The notes: a model not told the origin generated them from the letters alone. Positions 1 through 5,998 are shown, numbered from the stretch's first letter. The stretch: DNA of 7,310 nt from Udaeobacter sp046731855 (GCA_046731855.1 JBKPLX010000176.1:1-7310); one strand, 5' to 3'. Made by a program: numbers and translations.

Positions 1-151
1 CCTGGACAGGTTCCAGCGCCGCCGCCTGATCCGGACTCATCGCCCTTGCCTTCGCCGGCTCCTTTTCCTTACCGCGAATCATCTCCGTCACTCTCTGCTG
101 CTCAGGAACGCGATTCACAAAAAGCAGATGGCCGACGCCCGCTGTCGCCAA
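1..151 (-). CDS. Probable partial hypothetical protein running off the left edge
   Basis: A minus-strand frame is open from a stop at 173-175 to the window edge, 57 codons. Its codons look coding, with G-rich first positions and G/C-rich third positions. The readable part contains NRVPEQQRVTEMIRGKEKE followed by an Ala/Gln-rich stretch, with no domain that I recognise. The start is uncertain: TTG at 151, GTG at 118, GTG at 91 and ATG at 82 are all possible, and none has a convincing ribosome binding site. A competing plus-strand frame open from base 1 to 345 reads as a Pro/Ser-rich peptide with poorer codon structure, so I prefer the minus strand. The gene could also be the truncated end of a decayed one, since the neighbouring region is gene-poor. 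Confidence 0.3.
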   Translation of the reverse strand, partial: MATAGVGHLLFVNRVPEQQRVTEMIRGKEKEPAKARAMSPDQAAALEPVQ

Positions 152-360
152 AAGCCGTGCGTGCGGCTGCGTTCAAATACAATGGAGTGCCAAATTTTTG
201 TGGATTTCTCGCTGCACTTCCTGCCGACGTTAGCGTGTTCGATCCAACCCTCGGAAGACCACGCGCCCTTGTGAAGGGAGGCCATGTAATACGCAAAAAC
301 GTAGCATGGCTCCGTAAACGCAAGAAAGCCGGCGCACACAAGTAACGCTGAACGGAGATA

Positions 361-387
361 ATGAGCGAGCAACGGGAATCGAACCCG
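361..387 (-). repeat. Distal copy of the tRNA-Gly 3' end (att-like direct repeat)
   Basis: These 27 bases match 1100-1126 at 26 positions in the same orientation; the only difference is A at 368 against G at 1107. The copied part is the T arm, the 3' acceptor strand, the discriminator base and 3 bases beyond the tRNA. The sequence that follows (388-430) does not fold into a normal D arm or anticodon arm, so this is a fragment, not a second tRNA. Duplication of a tRNA 3' end on its downstream side is the usual scar of tyrosine-integrase insertion. No integrase gene is visible inside the interval. Confidence 0.6.
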
Positions 388-692
388 TTTTTTACATCCC
401 GCGTCATCGTAAAAGTCGATCTTCGCTCGTAAAATGGATGTGAAAACGCCGCGAGATGATCGCCTGGCTGAGTTTCAATACTGTCTGCAAGTTGGCCTTC
501 GCGAAAGTCTCGACAAATGGGAGCGCCTCATTTGAGCGGTTGCAAGGCGGTGAACACAAAACTGGGTCCGGAGCATCTTGCCGTCCGGCAACGTGTGATC
601 ATAGGATTTTGTCTGATTAGACGATAAGCCGACAACCCGATTGTTTGTTTTAATCAATCGAACCAGATTCCTCCGCACACTCCATAGGAATG
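388..692. other. Gene-poor stretch, no recognisable gene
   Basis: About 300 bases without a supportable gene. A 33-codon plus-strand frame (ATG at 434 to TGA at 533-535) contains a natural-looking stretch, DDRLAEFQYCLQVGLRESL, but it is short and has no ribosome binding site. A minus-strand frame across 475-696 is also open, with an inner stretch SYDHTLPDGKMLRT, and neither resembles a whole protein. The likeliest reading is debris of one or more genes inside the att-flanked interval. Confidence 0.4.
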
Positions 693-766
693 CCAAGGCG
701 CTTTATGGTTGCGCCTTGGACTAGTGAGCGGCGGGTTGGGAGCTCCCGCCGCTCTTCCTTCGGGGA
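693..766. repeat. Three consecutive hairpins, two of them perfect
   Basis: Hairpin 1 pairs CCAAGGCGC (693-701) with GCGCCTTGG (711-719), a perfect 9-bp stem with a 9-nt loop. Hairpin 2 pairs GAGCGGCGGG (726-735) with CCCGCCGCTC (745-754), a perfect 10-bp stem, again with a 9-nt loop. Hairpin 3 is a small stem at 755-766 capped by TTCG. No T tract follows on either strand, so a simple intrinsic terminator is not obvious. A REP/BIME-like element, the remains of a miniature mobile element, or a structured RNA would each fit. The FHA pseudogene begins 17 bases further on. Confidence 0.65.
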
Positions 767-782
767 CAGAGGACGGGGTAAG

Positions 783-1001
783 ATGGATCGCTTGATTCTG
801 AATTGCGAAGGAGTTGGTCTTGTAGTGGATGAGTTGATTCGCGCCACTGAGTCATTGATCATCCGACGGTCTCAGAGCAGCACGCCGCGTTTCTGAGGAC
901 CTGGGACACAGATCAATGGCGATTTTGTCACTGATGCTGAGTTGAAGGATGGTGACGCGATCCGATTTGGTTCCGTCAATAGCGGTTTTTGCAAGAGGTG
1001 A
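783..1001 (+). pseudogene. Decayed FHA-domain protein
   Basis: Conserved blocks of a forkhead-associated (phosphothreonine-binding) domain appear in the right order but in different frames. Frame A, from ATG 783 with GGGG at 775-778, gives MDRLILNCEGVGLVVDELI then RATESLI, the first strands and the degraded GR motif. A second frame (854-898) gives IDHPTVSEQHAAFLR, which holds the SxxH motif. A third frame (895-906) gives EDLG. Frame A resumes at 903 with GTQINGDFVTDAELKDGD and AIRFGSVN, the NG motif and last strands. Two or more frameshifts and a loss of about 15-25 residues between FLR and NG are needed, so the gene is dead. Intact FHA domains are about 90 residues. Its partner and role cannot be read. 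Confidence 0.7.
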
Positions 1002-1099
1002 TCGCAAACGGTGGTCAAGCCGCGGAATTAGATGGGCGCGCATTTCGAGCTAAATACACAACTCAAGTACGTCATTCCCCCTGATTCTTCATAGGTAAG

Positions 1100-1126
1100 A
1101 TGAGCGGGCAACGGGAATCGAACCCG
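1100..1126 (-). repeat. Proximal copy of the att-like repeat within tRNA-Gly
   Basis: This is the 3' 24 bases of tRNA-Gly plus 3 bases beyond it, repeated at 361-387 with one mismatch. Integrases that target the T arm and acceptor stem leave such a copy inside an intact tRNA. Here the duplicated segment would extend from the tRNA 3' end towards lower coordinates, which is the expected geometry. Confidence 0.6.
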
Positions 1127-1173
1127 CATTGCCAGCTTGGAAGGCTGGAACTTTACCATTAAGCTATGCCCGC
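1103..1173 (-). tRNA. tRNA-Gly(UCC)
   Basis: The complement folds into a full 71-nt cloverleaf: acceptor GCGGGCA/TGCCCGC (7 bp), D stem GCTT/AAGT with a 7-nt loop containing GG, anticodon stem CCAGC/GCTGG, loop CTTCCAA with anticodon TCC, a 4-nt variable loop, and T stem GCGGG/CCCGT around TTCGATT. It reads GGA codons (and probably other GGN by wobble). The discriminator is followed by CAT, so CCA is not encoded. The 3' end is duplicated at 361-387. The gene lies about 110 bp downstream of fabF on the same strand. Confidence 0.96.
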
Positions 1174-1245
1174 GTGTCGGAAGTGAATTCCAATAGTTTT
1201 CGCGAGTAAACAGTGACCGGTCAGGGCTGAATAGTCAAAGCGATT

Positions 1246-1267
1246 GCCGCGCGTGCGGTGCGCCGGC
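1246..1267 (-). terminator. Possible hairpin terminator after fabF
   Basis: GC-rich inverted arms GCCGCGC (1246-1252) and GCGCCGGC (1260-1267) form a 7-bp stem with one bulged base and a 7-nt loop, 15 bases past the fabF stop. The T tract is weak, so the site could pause or process the RNA and need not terminate it. The tRNA-Gly gene lies about 70 bases beyond. Confidence 0.3.
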
Positions 1268-1281
1268 AGTTTGACACCGCG

Positions 1282-2532
1282 TCATTTTTCAAACGCGGCC
1301 GCTACGAGGGTGGCATTGTGGCCACCGAAACCGAATGAGTTGTTTAATGCGACGCGCACTTTCTTTTCGCGCGCGACTTTGGGCGTGTAGTCGAGATCGC
1401 ATTCTTTCCCCGGATTTTCCAGATTGATCGTCGGTGGAATGACGGAATCGCGGATCGCGAGCGCGCAGGCTGCCATTTCGATGCCACCGGCGCCGCCTAA
1501 CAAGTGGCCGGTCATCGACTTGGTAGAGCTGATCGGGACTCTATAGGCATAGTCTCCAAACACCTGTTTGATCGCGCGTGTCTCACAAATGTCGCCGATA
1601 TCGGTCGAGGTCGCATGCGCGTTGATATAGTCGACCTGATCAGGCGATACACGCGCATGATCCAGCGCCAGTTGCATGGCGCGCGCCGCGCCTTCTCCAT
1701 CCGGGGGTGGGGCTGTCATGTGATATGCATCAGCAGAAACGCCGTATCCGGTGAGTTCACAGTAAATTTTCGCGCCACGCGCTTTGGCGTGTTCCAATTC
1801 CTCCACCACAACGATTCCTGCGCCTTCACTCATCACAAAACCGTCGCGATCACGATCGAACGGCCGGGAGGCGCGCTCGGGTTCGTCGTTGCGGGTGCTC
1901 AGCGCTTTCATAGCCGAAAATCCCGCAAGACCGATCTCGACGATAGACGCCTCCGACCCGCCTGCCAGGAAGATATCGGCATCGCCAAATTTGATAATCC
2001 GCCAGGATTCGCCGATGGCGTTGTTGGATGTCGCGCACGCAGTGACGATGCACAAGTTGGGACCGCGCAGGTCGAACTCCATCGAGATGACGCCGCTCGC
2101 CATGTTGCTGATCAGCATCGGGATGGTGAATGGCGAGTTACGTCCGGGGCCTCTTGTCAACAAGATGCCCAACTGGTCCTGCAGCGTTTTTAATCCGCCA
2201 ATTCCGGTGCTGACGATCACGCCGAAACGGTCTCGCTGTTTCAGATTCGCTACGTCAATGCCGCTATCCTCCAGAGCCATTCTTGCCGCGGCCATCGAAA
2301 GATGAGTGAATCGATCGGTGCGGCGGACGTCCTTCGGGTTCTTGAAGAAACGCTTGGGATCGAACTCCCGGACTTGGCCTCCGATTTTGCAATCGTAGCC
2401 AGTGATATCGAAGGCATCGATAGTGTGAATGCCGCTGACGCCGTTCTTCAGATTGGACCAAAACGTCTCCACATCGTTGCCAAGCGGCGTGAGGACGCCC
2501 AGGCCGGTGATAACTACTCTGCGATCGGTCAT
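1282..2532 (-). CDS. fabF: Beta-ketoacyl-ACP synthase II (FabF)
   Basis: FabF performs the decarboxylative condensation of malonyl-ACP with acyl-ACP in cytoplasmic type II fatty acid synthesis. The 416-residue length fits the family. The Cys-His-His triad is visible: Cys166 in TACATS, His306 in NAHATSTD and His343 in SMTGHLLGGAGG, with the conserved Lys338 just before. The glycine-rich end GFGGHN (401-406) carries the gatekeeper Phe402. The start MTDRRVVITGLGVLTPLG is the canonical N terminus. The gene is the last of a six-gene minus-strand block, 43 bp after guaB3. No Shine-Dalgarno sequence precedes the ATG; the leader is an octamer array followed by TTCATCATC. FabF often sits beside acpP, which is not in this window. 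FabB or a polyketide-type KS is less likely, given the length and motifs. Confidence 0.97.
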   Translation of the reverse strand: MTDRRVVITGLGVLTPLGNDVETFWSNLKNGVSGIHTIDAFDITGYDCKIGGQVREFDPKRFFKNPKDVRRTDRFTHLSMAAARMALEDSGIDVANLKQRDRFGVIVSTGIGGLKTLQDQLGILLTRGPGRNSPFTIPMLISNMASGVISMEFDLRGPNLCIVTACATSNNAIGESWRIIKFGDADIFLAGGSEASIVEIGLAGFSAMKALSTRNDEPERASRPFDRDRDGFVMSEGAGIVVVEELEHAKARGAKIYCELTGYGVSADAYHMTAPPPDGEGAARAMQLALDHARVSPDQVDYINAHATSTDIGDICETRAIKQVFGDYAYRVPISSTKSMTGHLLGGAGGIEMAACALAIRDSVIPPTINLENPGKECDLDYTPKVAREKKVRVALNNSFGFGGHNATLVAAAFEK

Positions 2533-2543
2533 GATGATGAAGC

Positions 2544-2574
2544 GTTAAGGCGTGAAGCGTTGAAAGGTTAAAAC
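2544..2574 (-). repeat. Degenerate octamer array upstream of fabF
   Basis: On the coding strand the guaB3-fabF spacer reads GTTTTAAC, CTTTCAAC, GCTTCAC, GCCTTAAC: three octamers and one heptamer ending in AAC or CAC. The array ends 11 bases before the fabF ATG. A second array of the same kind lies before exbD (5205-5244). Confidence 0.5.
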
Positions 2575-2575
2575 G

Positions 2576-3754
2576 TCAGCTCGTTCCCATTCCAACGCTT
2601 TGAACAGTTTGAAAGACTTTTCCTTCGGTCTTGATCGAAGGCGCGATAATAATCTCCGTTTGCTGAAACTCGGCAATGTTTCGAGCGCCAACGTTACCCA
2701 TACAGGTAGTAATCGCTCCGACCAAATTTTGGCTGCCATCATCAACTTCTGCCGGACCAAACAGGATCTGTTTCAGCGAGCCGGTGGCGCCCACCTTGAT
2801 GCGTGTCCCTCGTGGAAGATTGGCGTGCGGCGTGGCCATTCCCCAGTGGTACCCGCGGCCGGGCGCTTCGTGCGCCTTGGCAAAGGCACTTCCCACCATG
2901 ACAGCGTCCGCGCCGCAGGCGAGTGCCTTGCAAACGTCACCGCCTCTGCTCATTCCACCATCAGTGATAATTGGCACATAGCGTGAAGTTTTCTTGAAGT
3001 AAGCATCGCGTGCTGCCGCGCAATCGACCGTCGCAGTCACCTGCGGAACGCCAAGTCCAAGCACACCGCGTGAAGTGCAGGCCGCTCCGGGTCCGACACC
3101 TACTAAAACCGCAGCCGGACCGCACTCCATGATTTCGAAGGTCACATCATAACCAACAGTGTTTCCGACGATCACAGGAATGCGCATCTCGCGGCAAAAC
3201 TTCTCAAGATCGAGCGACTTGTACTCCGACGAAATGTGTCGCACAGTTGAAACCGTGCTTTGCACCACGAAAACGTCTGCGCCGGCTTCTTGCGCGATCT
3301 TGCCAAATTCCGCCGCGCGCTGAGGAATGGAACTAACCGCGGCTAATACGCCGCCGTCTTTGATCTGGCGGATACGCGCTGCGATTAGATCTTCCTGAAT
3401 CGGTTCATGGTAAATTCGTTGCAGCAGCGCTGTAATTTCCGATTTATCGGCATCGACAATTTTTTGCAGTACTTCCTGTGGATTCTTGTAGCGCGTTTGC
3501 ACTCCCTCGAGATTCAAAACGGCCAGCCCGCCCAATTTGTTCATGGCGACTGCGAAGCGGACATCGACAACGCCGTCCATGGCGCTAGCAAGGATGGGAA
3601 TTTTCATTTCCAGCGGCTCCGCTTCTCTGCGGGGTAAGCGGAAAGTGATATCGACTTCGTTTGGATTGATCGTCACGCGTCCCGGTACCAGGGCGATTTC
3701 ATCAAACCCGTAGGTCACACGGGCTTTGCGATTCCGGCCTATCCACATTCCCAT
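2576..3754 (-). CDS. guaB3: GuaB3-type IMP dehydrogenase-family protein without CBS domains
   Basis: A TIM-barrel oxidoreductase of the IMP dehydrogenase/GMP reductase superfamily; IMPDH converts IMP to XMP with NAD in guanine nucleotide synthesis. The 392 residues have no room for the CBS pair that splits ordinary GuaB (about 490 residues). The catalytic loop GPGAACTSRG (221-230) keeps Cys226, and the phosphate-binding part is seen in TDGGMSRGGD (264-273) and GADAVMVGS (281-289). APGRGYHWGMATPHANLPRG (297-316) and the C-terminal IAPSIKTEGKV are, from memory, characteristic of GuaB3. Known: cyanobacterial GuaB3 acts as an IMPDH, while actinobacterial GuaB3 lacks the Cys and has no known role. 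This protein is of the Cys-bearing kind. ATG 3754 has GGAG 10 bases upstream and lies one base after the preceding stop. Confidence 0.85.
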   Translation of the reverse strand: MGMWIGRNRKARVTYGFDEIALVPGRVTINPNEVDITFRLPRREAEPLEMKIPILASAMDGVVDVRFAVAMNKLGGLAVLNLEGVQTRYKNPQEVLQKIVDADKSEITALLQRIYHEPIQEDLIAARIRQIKDGGVLAAVSSIPQRAAEFGKIAQEAGADVFVVQSTVSTVRHISSEYKSLDLEKFCREMRIPVIVGNTVGYDVTFEIMECGPAAVLVGVGPGAACTSRGVLGLGVPQVTATVDCAAARDAYFKKTSRYVPIITDGGMSRGGDVCKALACGADAVMVGSAFAKAHEAPGRGYHWGMATPHANLPRGTRIKVGATGSLKQILFGPAEVDDGSQNLVGAITTCMGNVGARNIAEFQQTEIIIAPSIKTEGKVFQTVQSVGMGTS

Positions 3755-3755
3755 T

Positions 3756-3995
3756 TTAAATTGGCTCCATTCTAAATCGTTCGTTTAAACTTCCACAGCG
3801 CGGGCAGCGAGGAAGCAGGGCGTCCGTTCGATCCTCAAATTCGAACGCGCAAATCACACAGCGCAGCCGATACTGCAGAGCCCGTCGCTCCCGCCGCCGG
3901 CGATTCCATTCTCCCACTATCCAAAGGAGAAAAACCGCCGCAAGAAAAAGCAGCAAATAAATCGTGACCAGGGCGGCGAGGCTAACTCGAATCAC
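3756..3995 (-). CDS. Small membrane-anchored zinc-ribbon protein
   Basis: Seventy-nine residues in two parts. Residues 4-28 (VSLAALVTIYLLLFLAAVFLLW) form one transmembrane helix. It is followed by an Arg-rich stretch (31-38), so the C terminus is probably cytoplasmic. Residues 46-67 hold a four-cysteine ribbon, CVIC-x14-CPRC, that should bind zinc. I chose GTG at 3995 because it overlaps the upstream stop as GTGA; a longer frame from 4049 would run deep into the TonB-like gene. The TAA stop is one base from the guaB3 ATG. The coupling suggests production together with the ExbB/ExbD/TonB proteins, perhaps as an accessory or assembly factor, but no function is known to me. Confidence 0.75.
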   Translation of the reverse strand: MIRVSLAALVTIYLLLFLAAVFLLWIVGEWNRRRRERRALQYRLRCVICAFEFEDRTDALLPRCPRCGSLNERFRMEPI

Positions 3996-4789
3996 GGTGT
4001 AGCTCTGCCTGGTTGTCTTGCCCGCGAGCGCGCAATGTCGCTGCCCCACTCAATTGTCGCAATCCCCCAAATTAAGGTCGCGTCTGGCTTCCCACCGCCC
4101 AGGTCGCTTCGAGAGAAACGGCAACCCGCAAGATATAGCCGGGCCTGTTGGTCCAGCGCCGGATCACCTGAGGAATTCATAGGAAAACAATACCTGATTT
4201 CCCCAAGTCTGCTTACGGCCACCCGAAAACGAATTGCTTCAGGCGCTTCTCCATTCGAAGCGACGAACTTTAGCTCCGGCAATGTCGCAGGTCCAAAAGC
4301 ATCGAGCTCGTTTGAAAACGAAACAGATGTTGCGATCGGCCCGGCAGCAGAAGCGCTCTTTTGGCGCATAAACGGAACCGCGGCCGGCGGCTGAGAGTCC
4401 GGCGCGCGCGAATCGACTTCCAATGGTGGAAGTTCCTTAAGAGTTGGTTCCATCGCATGATAGGAAGGCACGTGCTCAACCTTCGGTAGAGCGCGGAACC
4501 TCGCATCCGGAGGGCGATGGGTTGTAAAAGCAAGCGCAGGATCTTCCGAGTCGATCCAGCGAAGCAGCGTGCGGCCTTCTTCAGACGCAGGAGTGATCAA
4601 AGCTACGCGGGCAGGAGGTGGTAGAAGCGTGACCGTAGGCGGATAAACAATTTGAAAAATGTAAAAGCATACGGCGTGCGCCAATAAGGAAAGCGCCAGA
4701 AAAGCCAGGAAGGCCGCTCGTCGACGCCGAGGCGAATTCCAACTAAAGAGCAGCGATTCTGTCGCAAGGTCAGGACTGAGTTCATTCAT
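3992..4789 (-). CDS. TonB-like energy transducer
   Basis: A 265-residue protein with TonB layout: cytoplasmic N terminus with RRRR (21-24), one transmembrane helix (about 26-48), a Pro-rich periplasmic middle (about 50-170), and a C-terminal alpha/beta domain (about 183-248). The helix contains S34-x3-H38 in LSLLAHAV, matching the TonB SxxxH motif that contacts ExbB/ExbD. The C-terminal part has the pattern RFRVAVSRLGEIRY followed by SSGDPALDQQAR, typical of TonB domains (beta strand, then SSGxxxLD and a helix). TonB transmits proton-motive energy to outer-membrane receptors. The ATG overlaps the exbD stop as ATGA. No receptor gene is in the window, so the substrate is unknown; a TolA-like role is less likely. 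Confidence 0.75.
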   Translation of the reverse strand: MNELSPDLATESLLFSWNSPRRRRAAFLAFLALSLLAHAVCFYIFQIVYPPTVTLLPPPARVALITPASEEGRTLLRWIDSEDPALAFTTHRPPDARFRALPKVEHVPSYHAMEPTLKELPPLEVDSRAPDSQPPAAVPFMRQKSASAAGPIATSVSFSNELDAFGPATLPELKFVASNGEAPEAIRFRVAVSRLGEIRYCFPMNSSGDPALDQQARLYLAGCRFSRSDLGGGKPDATLIWGIATIEWGSDIARSRARQPGRATP

Positions 4790-5190
4790 CGCGGAGCAGC
4801 GGCGGCAAGCGCCACCGATGTGATGCCGTGCTCCAGCGCGGCGTTTGTCACTTCGGCAACAGTTTCGTAAGACGTGGAACGGTCCGCCTTGATGATAATT
4901 GATTGGCCCTCGCGCTTGGCCGCGTCCAGCAACGGCCCGAGTTGCTCCATGGTGACGCGCTGGTCGCGGAAATAAATGGCCGGAACTGCGCCGCCGGTAA
5001 TGCTGATGATTTGCTGGTTAGTTTGTGGGCCAAGCGTAAAACGAGAAAACGGCATCGAAATTGAAATCCCCTGTTGCAAAATAAAATTGGAACTCAGCAA
5101 CAGAAAGAAAACCAAGAGAAAAGCGACGTTCACCAGCGCCACAAGCACAAGCCAACCGAAGTTGTAATTAATTGTGCGCTCGAGTTTCAT
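4786..5190 (-). CDS. exbD: ExbD/TolR-family biopolymer transport protein
   Basis: A 134-residue ExbD/TolR protein: short cytoplasmic start, one helix (about 12-34, FGWLVLVALVNVAFLLVFF), then a periplasmic domain with IIIKADRSTSYETVAEV (97-113), the family's signature ADxxxxY region. ExbD works with ExbB as a proton-driven stator for TonB. The usual helix motif PLIDVVFLLL has an invariant Asp; here the aligned stretch is ALVNVAFLLV, so Asn21 replaces the Asp and Ala replaces the Pro. That would change or abolish normal proton handling unless another residue serves. The gene lies 127 bp after exbB and overlaps the TonB-like gene by 4 bp. No Shine-Dalgarno sequence is seen. Confidence 0.88.
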   Translation of the reverse strand: MKLERTINYNFGWLVLVALVNVAFLLVFFLLLSSNFILQQGISISMPFSRFTLGPQTNQQIISITGGAVPAIYFRDQRVTMEQLGPLLDAAKREGQSIIIKADRSTSYETVAEVTNAALEHGITSVALAAAAPR

Positions 5191-5204
5191 GAAGATGACA
5201 AACC

Positions 5205-5244
5205 GTTCAGAGTTAAAAACGTTACAAAGTTAAAAGGTTAAAGC
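5205..5244 (-). repeat. Degenerate octamer array upstream of exbD
   Basis: On the coding strand the spacer reads GCTTTAAC, CTTTTAAC, TTTGTAAC, GTTTTTAAC, TCTGAAC: five units of 7-9 bases, each ending in AAC, finishing 14 bases before the exbD ATG. It is the same motif class as 2544-2574. Confidence 0.55.
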
Positions 5245-5307
5245 GACATGCTAATGGTTCTCAAAGAACAGCAGCCGACCGCTATGCCTCTTAACTCTCT
5301 TAACTTT
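5226..5307. repeat. Imperfect inverted repeat in the exbB-exbD spacer
   Basis: AAAGTTAAAAGGTTAA (5226-5241) matches the complement of 5291-5307 (AAAGTTAAGAGAGTTAA) apart from one substitution and one extra base. A 49-base centre lies between the arms. The paired RNA or DNA could be a processing site between exbB and exbD, or the ends of a small decayed element. Confidence 0.5.
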
Positions 5308-5317
5308 CCCTTTCCGG

Positions 5318-5998
5318 TTATAAATCCGGGCGTGCTTCGAGCTCGCGTGCAGTCTCATTCGGTGGTTGAAAGCTGATAATCCCACTGATGGGACGGCTCT
5401 CAGTCAACATGTGCACAATTTCGATCCCTGCCCGCTCCATGTCATGGAGCATGTTATTCACGCGGGAAGAGAGGTAACTGTAAGCCACGAAAGTGGGCGT
5501 AGCTACAACCAGACCCGCTGCAGCCGTCAGCAGGCTTTTATAAACTCCGGTGGAAAGCTCAGTTACCGTAGCGTAGCCGCCGCTTGAAGCGATCGTGGCA
5601 AATGCATCGATCATTCCTGCGACCGTTCCCAGCAACCCGAGCAACGGTGCCAGAAAAGCTATCGTAGCAAGCACCGGCAGAAACCGTTCGAGCTTCGGCA
5701 CTTCGAGTTGAGCGGCTTCTTGGACAATGTCGCGCAATTCTGGCCGGGGGGCGTCGTGCCGGATGATTGCGGCATGAATCACCCGGGCTACAGGGCCTGG
5801 AGTCCCGGCCGACTCATGAAGCGCCTCTGCGAAATTACGTCGCCGAATCAGATTCGACAGTCCCTTGAGGAATTCGCCCACGTGAATCGTTGCCCGGTGG
5901 AAGTAGAAGAGGCGCTCGGCGAAGACCGCGATCGAAATAATGCTACATACCAGAATTGGCCACATTAAGAGGCCGCCCTTTTGGATGTAATCAATCAC
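5318..5998 (-). CDS. exbB: MotA/TolQ/ExbB-family channel protein
   Basis: A 226-residue inner-membrane ExbB/TolQ protein with three helices: about 12-28, 106-132 (containing GLLGTVAGM) and 153-177 (LLTAAAGLVVATPTFVAY). It forms the pentamer around ExbD that couples proton flow to TonB. I chose GTG 5998 because MIDYIQKGGLLMWPI matches the family start; a frame from 6058 adds 20 atypical residues and begins inside the presumed operator. Thr125, equivalent to E. coli ExbB Thr148, is kept. The segment aligned with E. coli GIAEALIATAIGL reads GVYKSLLTAAAGL, so Lys154 takes the place of the conserved Glu176 and Ala159 that of Thr181, with Thr158 next door. First gene of the minus-strand block. Confidence 0.9.
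   Translation of the reverse strand: MIDYIQKGGLLMWPILVCSIISIAVFAERLFYFHRATIHVGEFLKGLSNLIRRRNFAEALHESAGTPGPVARVIHAAIIRHDAPRPELRDIVQEAAQLEVPKLERFLPVLATIAFLAPLLGLLGTVAGMIDAFATIASSGGYATVTELSTGVYKSLLTAAAGLVVATPTFVAYSYLSSRVNNMLHDMERAGIEIVHMLTESRPISGIISFQPPNETARELEARPDL

Noticed and set aside
1..345. Plus-strand open frame, Pro/Ser-rich then basic, open from base 1
   Set aside because: Its codon composition looks weaker than that of the minus-strand frame over 1-151, and no motif is recognisable; it cannot be fully excluded.
363..429. Possible second tRNA around the 361-387 repeat
   Set aside because: GAGCGA/TCGCTC arms and a T arm exist, but the spacing is wrong and there is no D arm or anticodon arm.
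434..535. 33-codon plus-strand frame
   Set aside because: Too short, no ribosome binding site and no family resemblance; mentioned only within the gene-poor stretch.
475..696. Minus-strand 73-residue frame containing DHTLPDGKMLRT
   Set aside because: It faintly recalls a small toxin-like family, but the rest does not fit and the start has no support.
1214..1223. TGACCGGTCA perfect palindrome upstream of tRNA-Gly
   Set aside because: Ten bases of symmetry alone is weak evidence, and no matching promoter or second copy was seen.
1504..2305. Long plus-strand frames opposite fabF
   Set aside because: Shadows of the strongly conserved fabF gene.
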